A stretch of 39,310 nucleotides of DNA, taken from contig CALIGP010000113.1 of NCBI GenBank assembly GCA_938021455.1, positions 1-39,310 of the forward strand, written 5' to 3'. The notes beneath the pieces are model-generated. The model was not told the DNA's origin. It searched no databases and saw nothing but the letters and a program-made list of their open reading frames with translations. The stretch comes from an uncultured Lewinella sp. (lineage in GTDB: Bacteria > Bacteroidota > Bacteroidia > Chitinophagales > Saprospiraceae). Positions 1-8,035 of the stretch are shown here, piece after piece. The stretch's first letter is position 1. Each line of letters opens with the position of its first letter. The position numbers and the translations under genes are program-made.

Positions 1-221
1 ACTTCAAATAAGTTGCTGATTCTTAGTAGCTTACAAATGCTGGGTTCCGCAGATCCGCTTTCGTAACTAGCGATGTTACCACGGTTCAAATGAACCTTTG
101 TCGCTAACTCCGTCTGAGACCACCCTTTGCTCTTCCGAAGGTATCTAAGGTTAGAAGCAATGAAATTAGGCAAGTCTGCTCGGGTATTACCGGCTGGCTT
201 TTTTATTTCCTTGGTTTCCAT
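1..221 (-). CDS. XRE-family helix-turn-helix regulator (partial, 3' end outside window)
   Basis: Reading the minus strand from the ATG at 221-219 gives about 73 residues before the window edge. After a ~20-residue charged N-terminus comes a Cro/C1-type helix-turn-helix: the stretch contains NLRYLRKSKGWSQTELA, then NRGNIASYESG, the usual XRE pattern of a recognition helix followed by a YE-G turn. It is therefore a DNA-binding regulator; whether a C-terminal effector domain follows cannot be seen. It is divergent from the ECF sigma gene, and a 10-bp palindrome just upstream of its start may be its own operator. The family call is firm; the target genes are unknown. Confidence 0.8.
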   Translation of the reverse strand, partial: METKEIKKPAGNTRADLPNFIASNLRYLRKSKGWSQTELATKVHLNRGNIASYESGSAEPSICKLLRISNLFE

Positions 222-236
222 GGTGACGCGTTAATT

Positions 237-246
237 ACTGTACAGT
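237..246. promoter_or_regulatory. Perfect 10-bp palindrome, possible operator of the XRE gene
   Basis: ACTGTACAGT lies 16 bp upstream of the regulator start codon. XRE proteins commonly bind short dyads next to their own gene, so autoregulation is a reasonable inference, but one short palindrome in an AT-rich gap can arise by chance. Confidence 0.35.
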
Positions 247-367
247 CTTATTTACACGCATGCCAAGTAAATAGTTGAAATATGTCAAAAAAAATTACGT
301 ATTGAGCTTTTGTCAAGACATTTTGGTACAGATCTTGCACATAAATGACGGAAATAAGGCGTTCTTA

Positions 368-399
368 CTTGCAAAGAGTCTAAATAGCGCCTATTTTTG
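368..399 (+). promoter_or_regulatory. Bacteroidota-type promoter for the ECF sigma gene
   Basis: CTTG at 368-371, a 20-bp spacer and TATTTTTG at 392-399 match the -33/-7 pattern TTTG-N19-21-TAnnTTTG with one mismatch in the upstream box. Transcription would begin near 404 and leave a ~32-nt A/T-rich leader before the ATG at 436. Confidence 0.6.
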
Positions 400-435
400 T
401 AAAAGAATTTTACATCCCCTCTAAAAATTATCCAA

Positions 436-972
436 ATGAAAGCGACAAAGAAACAACAAAAAGAAATCCAGGACCTATTGTCTACCATAACCAATAGCCT
501 GCGTGCTTTTAGCCTGAAGCTTACCGGTAATATGAATGATGCAGAGGATCTCTATCAGGATACTGCGCTACGGATAATGACCAATGCTGAAAAGTATAAC
601 CCCGGAACCAACTTCAAGGCCTGGGCTGTGACGATCATGCGAAACATCTTTATCAACAACTATCGTAAGAAGGTTCGTCGTAACTTGATCATCGATCAAA
701 CACCGAATAACTACTATATCAATAGTGGTAATAAGACGGTACTGAATGATGGAGAGAATGAAGTAACGTTTAACGAACTTCAAGAATTAGTAGACCGCTT
801 ACCGGATGATTTTCGCGTGCCTTTTTTGATGGCCTATCAGGGATATAAGTACGATGAAATTGCCGAACAATTAGGCAGCCCGTTAGGGACAATTAAGTCC
901 CGTATCTTTTTCGCCCGTAAGAAATTACAGAAAATGTATGAAGAAGCAATGCGTGAACGTATTGTTGCGTAA
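436..972 (+). CDS. ECF-type RNA polymerase sigma factor
   Basis: The 178-residue product has the two-domain ECF layout. Sigma region 2 spans about residues 17-83, with DAEDLYQDTALRI and FKAWAVTIMRNIFINNYRK. Sigma region 4 spans about 125-172, with LPDDFRVPFLMAYQGYKYDEIAEQLG and the recognition helix GTIKSRIFFARKKL. It should direct core RNA polymerase to a small regulon. No anti-sigma gene with a membrane segment lies beside it: the next gene is a NYN-domain protein behind a terminator-like hairpin. Control may therefore be transcriptional or through an unlinked partner. Length is normal for the family, and the ATG follows a good promoter at a short distance. Confidence 0.93.
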   Translation: MKATKKQQKEIQDLLSTITNSLRAFSLKLTGNMNDAEDLYQDTALRIMTNAEKYNPGTNFKAWAVTIMRNIFINNYRKKVRRNLIIDQTPNNYYINSGNKTVLNDGENEVTFNELQELVDRLPDDFRVPFLMAYQGYKYDEIAEQLGSPLGTIKSRIFFARKKLQKMYEEAMRERIVA

Positions 973-997
973 TTCACACGGTACAGTTAAAGCACTG

Positions 998-1038
998 AAT
1001 TGGCCCCGGCATCTTTTGCCAGGGCCAATTCTTTGCTT
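998..1038 (+). terminator. Probable intrinsic terminator of the sigma gene
   Basis: A 13-bp stem with one C-A mismatch pairs 998-1010 with 1018-1030 around a 7-nt loop. The following T-rich tract is weak (CTTTGCTT), so termination may be partial. Confidence 0.6.
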
Positions 1039-1132
1039 ATAATTGGGTTCTTTTTACGTTTCGTCACCTAACAAAGGTCATTTGTTGTAACTTGCAACCT
1101 TTGAAGTTAGCTGAAAATTTAGCCAAGAATTT

Positions 1133-2392
1133 ATGGGGCATCCTACTGCTGTGTTCTGGAATTTTGAACCCCTGCATGACGCCGTTATGGAGGTAGAATA
1201 TGGTCCTCAATGGTACAGGACAATGGGAGAAGGCGAACAGCCAGAAGCCATTGACGTAAAATCATTAATCGACTTTTGCCTGGAGCGCGGAGAAATAGTA
1301 AATCATTCAGCCTACGCCAATTGGCGGTGGATGAATAACTACGGAACAACTTTACAGAATCAATCAATCAGGCTCTTACAGCTTTACACCGAATCAAGAG
1401 GTAGAGCACAAAGAGTGAGCGAATTCATTGCGGAAGATATTCGATCCATGATTAAGGGTAATCCAAAAATCAAGGAGGTAATTCTTTTTGGGGATGGATC
1501 TTACCTTCTATCAATTGGTGAGGAGGTAAAAGCTGCGGGCATAAAGCTAACGGGGCTACGCGTCTCTTCGTCAAAAAAGAATGATTGGCTGGATCTCTGT
1601 GATGAAGTACTGGAGTATGAATCCATCGCCAGATTATTGAACAATGGCCAGTCTGGGTATGGAGACGCTAGTGCGTCACACGCTGAACTCAGTGAAGCCC
1701 TGCAGGAATTGAGCCGACAGTATGGAACAGAGTGGATTCCTCAAGTAAAAATCAAGCCAGTCATGCTGCGCTTGCTTCCCGAATTTAAGGAGTCAGATTT
1801 CGGCTACCCGTCTTTTGGAGCCTACTTGAACGATCAGGTTAAAATCATTGAGCGTCGGCAATTTCGTGGAATGCCAGAACCTGAGTTTCGACTACTTTCC
1901 GGCATATCTGAAGAGGCTGATCAAGAGAGCGATAACAGCCCCAAGGCTTCCCTTAAGCTCGTTCCGTTCTACCTACGGGTGGCTGCTCAGCAAGGCGTGA
2001 GAATGCCTGCTCCCGAAGTGATGTGGGTAGGGGTAGACATTTATGCTTCCTTTTTGGAGTCTAATCAGAGCTTTGATAGCTTCTCCGAACTGGATGATGA
2101 GTGCTTGCACCAGCTACGTCAGGACCTGCCCAAGACTACCCTTACGGATGCCAAGAAAATCAGGCAGGTACTGTTCAAATGCTACCTTTTCCGCCCAAGT
2201 GACGATAATACCATCGGTTTTCAGGACGAAATCGAAGGGCTTGAAGACATTGAAGACCGTTATTTCAAGCTAATGCTTGCCCGTATCGGCAATAACATTA
2301 AAGAACCGGTGGATTACCTGGCACTCAGTGCCGCACTTACCGGTGAAGAAGGATACGCTGATCGGTTGGAGCAGCTGGACGATGCAGAGTAA
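1133..2392 (+). CDS. NYN (PIN-like) domain protein with LOTUS/OST-HTH domain; nuclease residues look degraded
   Basis: The 419-residue protein starts with a NYN/LabA-like fold (about residues 4-170): AVFWNFEPLH, then EDIRSMIKG, then VILFGDGSYLLSIGEEVKAAGIKLTGL. A LOTUS/OST-HTH module follows at about 190-256 (WIPQVKIKPVMLRLLPEF...FGYPSFGAYL). Residues 275-419 form an acidic C-terminal region I do not recognise. NYN nucleases usually carry Asp clusters. Here the first is WNFEP where WD-x-EN is expected, the position before EFIAED is Ser96, and GDGS replaces GD-x-D; only Asp102 and Asp121 clearly remain. NYN-LOTUS proteins are linked to RNA binding or processing; this one may bind RNA without cutting it. 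It stands alone between terminator-like repeats. Confidence 0.72.
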   Translation: MGHPTAVFWNFEPLHDAVMEVEYGPQWYRTMGEGEQPEAIDVKSLIDFCLERGEIVNHSAYANWRWMNNYGTTLQNQSIRLLQLYTESRGRAQRVSEFIAEDIRSMIKGNPKIKEVILFGDGSYLLSIGEEVKAAGIKLTGLRVSSSKKNDWLDLCDEVLEYESIARLLNNGQSGYGDASASHAELSEALQELSRQYGTEWIPQVKIKPVMLRLLPEFKESDFGYPSFGAYLNDQVKIIERRQFRGMPEPEFRLLSGISEEADQESDNSPKASLKLVPFYLRVAAQQGVRMPAPEVMWVGVDIYASFLESNQSFDSFSELDDECLHQLRQDLPKTTLTDAKKIRQVLFKCYLFRPSDDNTIGFQDEIEGLEDIEDRYFKLMLARIGNNIKEPVDYLALSAALTGEEGYADRLEQLDDAE

Positions 2393-2448
2393 TTGGTTCA
2401 ATCCGATATTTCTTTCGGCCATAATTCACCTTGTTTATCCTATTCAGT

Positions 2449-2491
2449 GCGCCGGAGCCCTGCGGCAGGCTCAGGCGGGGCCGCAGGTGCA
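2449..2491 (-). repeat. Long form of the dispersed GC-rich repeat
   Basis: On the minus strand this begins TGCACCTGCGG and continues through TGAGCCTGCCG to GGCGC. It shares both ends and the centre with the copy at 8036-8077, and its ends match the 18-bp short form at 15706, 25609 and 37551. It lies between the NYN-LOTUS gene and hscA, where no coding or promoter signal is evident. Confidence 0.6.
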
Positions 2492-2574
2492 ATGAAAGTC
2501 CTCCGTCATATTCCGCTCCTTTACTCAACTCTCTTTGTGCTCCCGGCGTTGCAATCGGACTCTAAAGAAGTTGT

Positions 2575-4455
2575 ATGGCAAAGTTCAGTATCGACCTCCA
2601 GGCCGGTAAAGTAAAAGAAGATGATGCGGTAAGTTCCGTAGGTCAGACTATTGTGGGCATTGACTTGGGTACGACGAACAGCCTCGTCGCCCGGGTAATA
2701 AACGGCAGGGCAGAAGCTGTTGCCGGGCCAGACGGAAAGTCCGTCCTCGTTCCCAGTATCGTCCATTTTGCTGATGACGGAGAAGTGGTAGTCGGCGAAG
2801 ACGCCAAAGCCTTTCTCCTGACGCACCCCGAGAGAACTATCTACTCCGTCAAGCGACTCCTGGGCAAAAGCTTTGGAGACCTTAAAAGCTTTGAAAATCG
2901 CTTTGGCTACCGGGTTATTGATGAGGACGAAGACCGGCTGGTGAAAATCGCCGTGCCCGGCCCGGATGGGCAGGACAAGTACTACAGCCCCATCGAGCTT
3001 TCGGCTAAGATTCTGAAGGCGCTGAAGGTCCGGATAGAGGCGGAGATCGGCGGCGAAGTCAGCCGCGCCGTTATCACCGTTCCGGCCTACTTCAACGACT
3101 CCCAACGACAAGCCACCCGGGATGCCGGCAAATTGGCCGGCCTTGATGTCCTCCGCATCGTAAATGAACCCACCGCCAGCAGCCTTGCCTACGGCATTGG
3201 CCTCAAGGACGAAGACGAAGGACGTACGATTGCCGTTTATGACCTTGGTGGAGGGACGTTTGACGTGTCCGTCCTGCGTATTGAGCAGGGGATTTTTGAA
3301 GTATTGAGCACCAACGGAGATACCTTCCTGGGGGGGGATGATCTGGATCAAGCAATCGTCGACCACTGGATCAACGAAAAGAGCCTAAGCGTTGATACTC
3401 CTCAACGGCGTGGGGAAATCCGCCTGCTGGCCGAACGCGCCAAGAAGCAACTATCCTTTGAAGACTCTTTCACGAGCGAGTTCCACGGTATTACGCTCTA
3501 CCTGGATCGTTCGCAGGCGAACGTTCTTTTTACCCCGCTCGTCAAACGAACCCTTGCATCCTGCGACCGCGCCCTGAAAGATGCTGGCCTTACGACCGAT
3601 GACATCGACCACGTGATCATGGTCGGCGGTTCCACCCGTGTACCACTGGTGAAAGCTGAAGTCAGTAATTTCTTCGGTAAAACCGTCAACGATAGCCTGG
3701 ACCCCGATCAGGTGGTCGCCCTTGGCGCCGCCATTCAGGCCGACGTCCTGGCCGGCAACCAGAAAGACGTATTACTGCTCGATATTACGCCCTTAAGCCT
3801 TGGTATTGAGACCGTTGGCGGCCTCATGGATCCCATCATCGCCCGTAACAGTAAAGTCCCCACCCGCGTTGGCCGCAAGTACACCACGAGTGTTGACGGG
3901 CAGAAGAACTTGAAGGTCGCCGTTTTTCAGGGCGAACGGGATATGGTAAAAGATAACCGGAAACTAGGTGAATTCGTCTTGGGAGACATACCTCCAATGC
4001 CCGCCGGAATCCCGCAAATTGAGATTCAATTCGGACTGGACGCTGACGGTATTCTTCGCGTGAAAGCCATGGAGCATCGAAGTGGTAAAAGCCAGTCGGT
4101 GACCATCAAAAGCCAGTACGGTATTAGCGAAGAAGAGATGGCAGAAATGCTCATCGAAAGCATCACGAATGCGGAGGGTGACGTCGCCGCCCGCGCGCTC
4201 GTAGAAGCCCGCAACGAAGCCAATAATGTGTTGCTAAGCACCAAAAAATTCCTGGAGCAAAATTCGGATTGGCTTACGGAAGAGCAAGCCGCTGCCATCA
4301 GTGGACATGCCGAAAAACTCTCGGCTGCCGTAGCCGGGACGGATAAGGACAGCATCAACCAGCGCCTGGAAGAACTCAACGAATTTACTACACCACTGGC
4401 CCACGAAGCCTTGGATCGTAATGTGGCTGCAGCGATTAAAGGGAGTGATCTGTAG
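2575..4455 (+). CDS. hscA: Hsp70-family chaperone, HscA type
   Basis: 626 residues with the full Hsp70 layout: ATPase domain at about 25-395 (GIDLGTTNSLVARV, ITVPAYFNDSQRQATRDAG, VNEPTASSLAYG, DLGGGTFDVSVL, VGGSTRVPLV), substrate-binding beta domain from about 400 (ITPLSLGIETVGG), then an alpha lid. Features nearer to HscA than DnaK are the ~25-residue N-terminal extension before GIDLGTTNSLVA, the IPPMPAG segment, the SQYGISEEEMAEML start of the lid, and the absence of DnaK's acidic GG-rich tail. HscA helps transfer iron-sulphur clusters from the IscU scaffold, working with HscB in the cytoplasm. No isc gene or hscB is adjacent, so the exact client is inferred. DnaK-like paralogue is the alternative. 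Confidence 0.82.
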   Translation: MAKFSIDLQAGKVKEDDAVSSVGQTIVGIDLGTTNSLVARVINGRAEAVAGPDGKSVLVPSIVHFADDGEVVVGEDAKAFLLTHPERTIYSVKRLLGKSFGDLKSFENRFGYRVIDEDEDRLVKIAVPGPDGQDKYYSPIELSAKILKALKVRIEAEIGGEVSRAVITVPAYFNDSQRQATRDAGKLAGLDVLRIVNEPTASSLAYGIGLKDEDEGRTIAVYDLGGGTFDVSVLRIEQGIFEVLSTNGDTFLGGDDLDQAIVDHWINEKSLSVDTPQRRGEIRLLAERAKKQLSFEDSFTSEFHGITLYLDRSQANVLFTPLVKRTLASCDRALKDAGLTTDDIDHVIMVGGSTRVPLVKAEVSNFFGKTVNDSLDPDQVVALGAAIQADVLAGNQKDVLLLDITPLSLGIETVGGLMDPIIARNSKVPTRVGRKYTTSVDGQKNLKVAVFQGERDMVKDNRKLGEFVLGDIPPMPAGIPQIEIQFGLDADGILRVKAMEHRSGKSQSVTIKSQYGISEEEMAEMLIESITNAEGDVAARALVEARNEANNVLLSTKKFLEQNSDWLTEEQAAAISGHAEKLSAAVAGTDKDSINQRLEELNEFTTPLAHEALDRNVAAAIKGSDL

Positions 4456-4457
4456 CC

Positions 4458-4471
4458 ACGGCTTCAGCCGT
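4458..4471. repeat. Short perfect palindrome at the hscA 3' end
   Basis: ACGGCT-TC-AGCCGT forms a 6-bp perfect stem with a 2-nt centre a few bases after the hscA stop codon. There is no T-run at the stem; it may serve as an mRNA-end hairpin or REP-like unit. Confidence 0.4.
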
Positions 4472-4551
4472 TAGTTTTCAGGCTCTCCGATTCTTAAAAC
4501 CCCAATTAAAACCCCGTTCTTTGCGTTCCCTTTAGCGACGACTCCCCGCCA

Positions 4552-6048
4552 ATGAAACCATTCTACCTCTTTATTCCTATTTTCCTTCTGCTCACCGTGG
4601 TTGCCTGCGACGTGGAAACGGACTTTGTCACTGGTGAAGCCGTCCAGTTACGCTTCAGCCAGGATACCTTGACCTTCGATACCGTCTTCACCGCCCGTGG
4701 CTCCGCCACGCGTTCACTGAAAGTCTACAACCAGGGAGACGAGCCGGTGATGATTGACCGCATCAACGTTGCCGGAGAAACCGGCGTGAACTACACCTTC
4801 AACGTAGACGGTTTTCAGGGCCCAGAGGCCAGAGACGTTATCATCTGGGGAGGAGATTCCATCTTCGTTTTTGTGGAGGTAGAAGTTGACCCAACCGACC
4901 CAGAGAATATTAGTCCTTTCATCGCGGAGGATCGCCTGCTGTTTGAAACGGGGAGTGTGCAGGAAGAAGTGGTGCTGCTGGCCTTTGGCCAGAATGCGAA
5001 CTACGTCAATGGCTTTAATCGAGGGCAATTCTTTCGGATTACCTGCGATAACGGTATTGCTACGCTGCCGCAAGACCTGCCGACGGTCATCTACGGCTCC
5101 ATGTTCATTGACAGCTGCATTGTACAGGCTCTGCCGGGGACCCAGATATATTTCCACGGTGGTGTACAGCGCAACGATCAGGTTGGGGGGAATGGCTTCT
5201 TCAACGATGGCTTCATTTTTACCCAGCCCAATGGTAGCCTTCAGCTACTGGGCACACTGGAGGACCCCGTGATCGTTCGGACCGACCGGCTTGAAGAGAA
5301 TTTCCTTGATGATCCGGCTAAGTACCGTGGCCTCATCCTTGGCCCGGGGAGTAAAGACAATCGCCTGGAGCACACGCAACTCCTGAACGCCATCGTTGGC
5401 ATTACGCTCGATAGCCTGGCCGAAGTAACCATTGAAAACAGTACGATCGCGTACTCCGGTGGGCCAGCGATTTCTGCGTACCAGTCGCGAGTGACGGTGG
5501 ACAATTCCGTCTTCCACTCTAATTTCGGGAATGCCGTACAGTTCGTCAAGGGAGGAACACTCAATATGCAGCATACAACCGTAGCCAATTACGGTGTGGA
5601 TGCCAGCGCACTGGTACTGACAAACTTCACTTGTGATGACTCCGGCAATAACTGTCTGGCGGCAAATATGACGGCCAACATCAGCAACACCATTATCAGT
5701 GGCTCGCGGGGAAGTGAACTGATATTTCTTGACATTTTTGAAGGGAATGAACTGGATGCTTTCGTGGTCTCCATCAACAATTCCGTCGTACGGACGGATC
5801 AGGGCTTCCTTGATTCTCAGAGCGGCCTCTTCGCTGACTTCTACACGAACATCTGTGACAATTGCCTCAATCTGGAATTCAGTGACCCGATTTTTATCGA
5901 TATCTCCGAGGATGATTATCAGCTTGATTCCCTGAGCATTGCCCGGAACCTGGGCGTGTTTAACCCCGCACTACCGCTTGATATTCTTGGCGTTGAGCGG
6001 GATACCGACTCGCCGGATGCGGGCGCTTTTGAACGGGTGGATTTGTAA
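4552..6048 (+). CDS. Lipoprotein with predicted right-handed beta-helix
   Basis: 498 residues. The N-terminus is a lipoprotein signal (hydrophobic FIPIFLLLTVVA then Cys19), so the protein should be lipid-anchored in the envelope. Residues about 30-150 look like a beta-sandwich with regular VYNQGDEPVMIDRINV-type strands. From about 190 to 420 short beta turns repeat, with phrases such as ITLDSLAEVTIENSTIAYSG, AISAYQSRVTVDNSVFHSN and TLNMQHTTVANYG, as in right-handed parallel beta-helix proteins related to pectate-lyase folds. The C-terminus ends with DSPDAGAFE, common in polymorphic outer-membrane and beta-helix proteins of this phylum. No catalytic set is visible. It could bind or trim a surface polysaccharide; function is not assigned. 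Confidence 0.78.
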   Translation: MKPFYLFIPIFLLLTVVACDVETDFVTGEAVQLRFSQDTLTFDTVFTARGSATRSLKVYNQGDEPVMIDRINVAGETGVNYTFNVDGFQGPEARDVIIWGGDSIFVFVEVEVDPTDPENISPFIAEDRLLFETGSVQEEVVLLAFGQNANYVNGFNRGQFFRITCDNGIATLPQDLPTVIYGSMFIDSCIVQALPGTQIYFHGGVQRNDQVGGNGFFNDGFIFTQPNGSLQLLGTLEDPVIVRTDRLEENFLDDPAKYRGLILGPGSKDNRLEHTQLLNAIVGITLDSLAEVTIENSTIAYSGGPAISAYQSRVTVDNSVFHSNFGNAVQFVKGGTLNMQHTTVANYGVDASALVLTNFTCDDSGNNCLAANMTANISNTIISGSRGSELIFLDIFEGNELDAFVVSINNSVVRTDQGFLDSQSGLFADFYTNICDNCLNLEFSDPIFIDISEDDYQLDSLSIARNLGVFNPALPLDILGVERDTDSPDAGAFERVDL

Positions 6049-6050
6049 AG

Positions 6051-6110
6051 GGAAACCTCTCCCCAACCCCTCTCCGGAGGAGAGGGGCTTTTAAAACGCT
6101 TCGCGTTTTT
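6051..6110. terminator. Composite hairpin pair between convergent genes
   Basis: A leader of GGAAACCTCTCCCCAACCC is followed by a 9-bp perfect stem (6067-6075 with 6079-6087) and then a second stem AAAACGC-TTC-GCGTTTT (6093-6109) ending in T residues. It lies between the converging beta-helix lipoprotein and mlaF-like genes and should terminate in both directions. A diverged copy of the same two-part module is at 24850-24937, also at a convergent junction. Confidence 0.7.
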
Positions 6111-6111
6111 T

Positions 6112-6147
6112 GCCTCCAACGCCTCCAACGCCTCCAACGCCTCCAAC
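6112..6147 (+). repeat. Tandem 9-bp repeat, four perfect copies
   Basis: GCCTCCAAC is repeated exactly four times, directly after the composite terminator. The last copy runs into ATGCGGTAGCCCC. A related run with one perfect unit, a diverged unit and GTGCGGAGTCCC occurs at 15793-15850, upstream of pdxJ. Confidence 0.85.
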
Positions 6148-6195
6148 ATGCGGTAGCCCCAACAGACCAAACTGCCAAAGAACTAAAAGACCACC

Positions 6196-6969
6196 TTACC
6201 CTCCCTGCCGCTGCTTCAGCGCATCTTCCCGCAACCTGCGTAAGAAGGGGCTGGCGAAGATGAAATCTTCCAGCACTTTGTTGTCACTTTCCAGTACCTG
6301 GGATTTGTCGCCCGTCCAGGCGACTTTGCCGTTCTTCAGCAGCAGGATATTATCTCCGATACCCATCACGGAGTTCATGTCGTGCGTATTGATGACGGTG
6401 GTGATATTGTTTCGGTTCGTCAGGTCACAGATTAGCTCATCGATGAGGATGGAAGTCTGGGGGTCGAGGCCGGAGTTCGGCTCGTCACAAAAGAGATATT
6501 TGGGCTCCAGAACCATGGCTCTGGCGATACCGACCCGCTTTTGCATACCACCGGAGACCTCTGAGGGGTAACGGTCGTTAATGCCTTCCATATTCACCAT
6601 TTCGAGACATTCATCCACGCGTCGGTTCTTGTCTTTCAGGCTAAGGCGGGTGAACATATCCATAGGGAAACGGATGTTTTCACCAACGGTCATCGAGTCA
6701 AACAGGGCGTTGCCCTGGAAGAGCATTCCGACTTTCATGCGGATGGACCTGATGTCCTTATCGTCTAGTGAAAACAGGTTGGTATCTCCGTAAAAGACCG
6801 CTCCTTCGGAGGGGCGGAAGAGCCCGATGAGTAGCTTCAGGAGAACGGTTTTTCCCGCGCCGGAGCTACCAATAATGAGGTTAGGCTTGCCGGCGTGAAA
6901 TTCGGCCGAGACGCCCTTGAGAACGTGGTTGTCGCCGAAGGACTTATGTAGATTTTCCGTGCGGATCAT
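6196..6969 (-). CDS. ABC transporter ATPase, MlaF-like (lipid transport)
   Basis: 257 residues forming one complete ABC ATPase: Walker A GSSGAGKT (about residues 35-42), Q-loop in MLFQGNALFDSMTVGENIRFP, signature VSGGMQKRVGIARA, Walker B YLFCDEPNSGLDP and the H-loop in INTHDM. The NALFDSMTV segment is typical of the MlaF/Ttg2A branch, which drives phospholipid movement between the inner and outer membranes with an MlaE permease. The permease gene lies immediately upstream with a 13-bp gap, so the two form an operon. The substrate-binding MCE protein (MlaD) is not next to them in this window. The branch assignment is good; direction and exact lipid are unknown. Confidence 0.87.
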   Translation of the reverse strand: MIRTENLHKSFGDNHVLKGVSAEFHAGKPNLIIGSSGAGKTVLLKLLIGLFRPSEGAVFYGDTNLFSLDDKDIRSIRMKVGMLFQGNALFDSMTVGENIRFPMDMFTRLSLKDKNRRVDECLEMVNMEGINDRYPSEVSGGMQKRVGIARAMVLEPKYLFCDEPNSGLDPQTSILIDELICDLTNRNNITTVINTHDMNSVMGIGDNILLLKNGKVAWTGDKSQVLESDNKVLEDFIFASPFLRRLREDALKQRQGG

Positions 6970-6982
6970 GCTTCGGTCGGGA

Positions 6983-7729
6983 TTAGGTCAGGAGGAGGGC
7001 GATGATGAAATCGAATAGCAGGATCAGGACGTTAGAAACGACCACTGCACTGGTACTAGCTTCGCCAAGTTCGATACTACCGCCCTTAACGTAGTAGCCA
7101 AAGTAGCAGCTCACGGAGGTGAGCAGGAAGGCGAAAACGCCCGCTTTGACGAACATGATGAATACGTAGCGGGGAACAAAAAAGGATCGAAGTCCAAGTA
7201 CGTATTCTGTATGGGAAATACTGCCGGGAAGAACCGTGGCCAGGTATCCACCAATGATACTAACGAAAGCAGATATAGCTACGAGTAAAGGAATGACCAA
7301 TACGGCGGCAATAACTTTGGGCATGATGAGGTAAGCAGCTGTGTTAACGCCCATGATTTCCATGGCATCAATGTGCTCTTTTTGCCGCATACCACCGATT
7401 TCGGCGGCGAGATTAGAGCCTACTTTGCCGGCCAAAACCAGGCAGGTAATCGTTGGGGCCATCTCGATGATGGTAATATCCCGGACGATGTAGCCAATGT
7501 AGTAGGACGGGATAAAGCTGTCGCCCAATTGATCTGCGAACTGAACGGCCGTTACCATGCCGATAAAAACGGAGATAAGTAGTACAATGAAGACAGATCC
7601 TACCCCGATGGCATCCATCTGGCGAACGGTCTCTTTATAGTACATAGAGAACCGTTCCGGCTTAGCGATGGCGGATTTTAGCAGCAAAATATATTGCCCG
7701 AAATTATAAAGGAATGTGTCTATCAGCAT
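6983..7729 (-). CDS. MlaE-like lipid ABC permease
   Basis: 248 residues from the ATG at 7729. The MlaE/YrbE domain is recognisable: an amphipathic N-terminal helix, TM segments around SVFIVLLISVFIGMVTAVQ, IVRDITIIEMAPTITCLVLAGKVGSNLAAEIGGM, the conserved coupling stretch QKEHIDAMEIMGVNTAAYLIMPKV, and further TM helices to the C-terminus. A longer reading begins at 7810, but its extra 27 residues are Arg-rich, unlike the family, and its DNA contains a perfect CCCGCA-GGCT-TGCGGG hairpin (7771-7786), so I prefer the short form. With the downstream MlaF-like ATPase it makes a retrograde or anterograde lipid transporter in the inner membrane. Confidence 0.87.
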   Translation of the reverse strand: MLIDTFLYNFGQYILLLKSAIAKPERFSMYYKETVRQMDAIGVGSVFIVLLISVFIGMVTAVQFADQLGDSFIPSYYIGYIVRDITIIEMAPTITCLVLAGKVGSNLAAEIGGMRQKEHIDAMEIMGVNTAAYLIMPKVIAAVLVIPLLVAISAFVSIIGGYLATVLPGSISHTEYVLGLRSFFVPRYVFIMFVKAGVFAFLLTSVSCYFGYYVKGGSIELGEASTSAVVVSNVLILLFDFIIALLLT

Positions 7730-7845
7730 GTGTCGGCCGGATCGTTTTGCGGTGCGGTATGGGGCCCGTCCCCGCAGGCTTGCGGGTTGGTAGAACGTAG
7801 TGCCTGCCACTTAGGTTGGCGATATTACAAATTTAGTGCAAATCT

Positions 7846-7864
7846 GGGCGCGGCCGCAGGTGCA
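7846..7864 (-). repeat. Short form of the dispersed 18-bp repeat (one mismatch)
   Basis: On the minus strand it reads TGCACCTGCGGCCGCGCCC, differing from the consensus TGCACCTGCGTCCGCGCC at one base over 18. It lies in the 350-bp gap upstream of the mlaE-like gene. Confidence 0.75.
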
Positions 7865-7896
7865 AGGTGAATATCTTTAAAAGCAATGAGAACCCC

Positions 7897-7999
7897 GGTT
7901 GAGGAGCTCCCGCTCCGAAAATTCGAGCCCAAAGGGCGAGCTAATACCTAATGGCAGGCTGCTGCGCGGCTGGTTTTTCGGAGTAGGAGCTCTTCAACC
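7897..7999. repeat. Imperfect ~25-bp inverted repeat with ~50-bp loop
   Basis: Arms 7897-7921 and 7974-7999 pair with about three mismatches, both containing GAGCTCC and a CTCCGAAAA end. The loop holds a smaller GCCC-AAA-GGGC hairpin. The arms sit between two copies of the GC-rich dispersed repeat in the gap between the mlaE-like and APC permease genes. It could be a 3'-end structure for the permease or a small non-autonomous element. Confidence 0.65.
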
Positions 8000-8035
8000 A
8001 CTGTACACTAGTCACCTTGCTCCTTTACCTCCCTC

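Noticed and set aside
2521..3366. A 281-codon minus-strand frame covering the start of hscA
   Set aside because: It mirrors the conserved Hsp70 ATPase coding strand and has no recognisable family, signal or start context.
5245..5588. Overlapping minus-strand frames inside the beta-helix lipoprotein gene
   Set aside because: They have low-complexity Ser/Arg-rich products and no start signals, and the plus-strand protein is well supported.
7730..7810. N-terminal extension of the MlaE-like permease
   Set aside because: The extra residues are basic and unlike the family, and the DNA carries a perfect hairpin typical of a leader.
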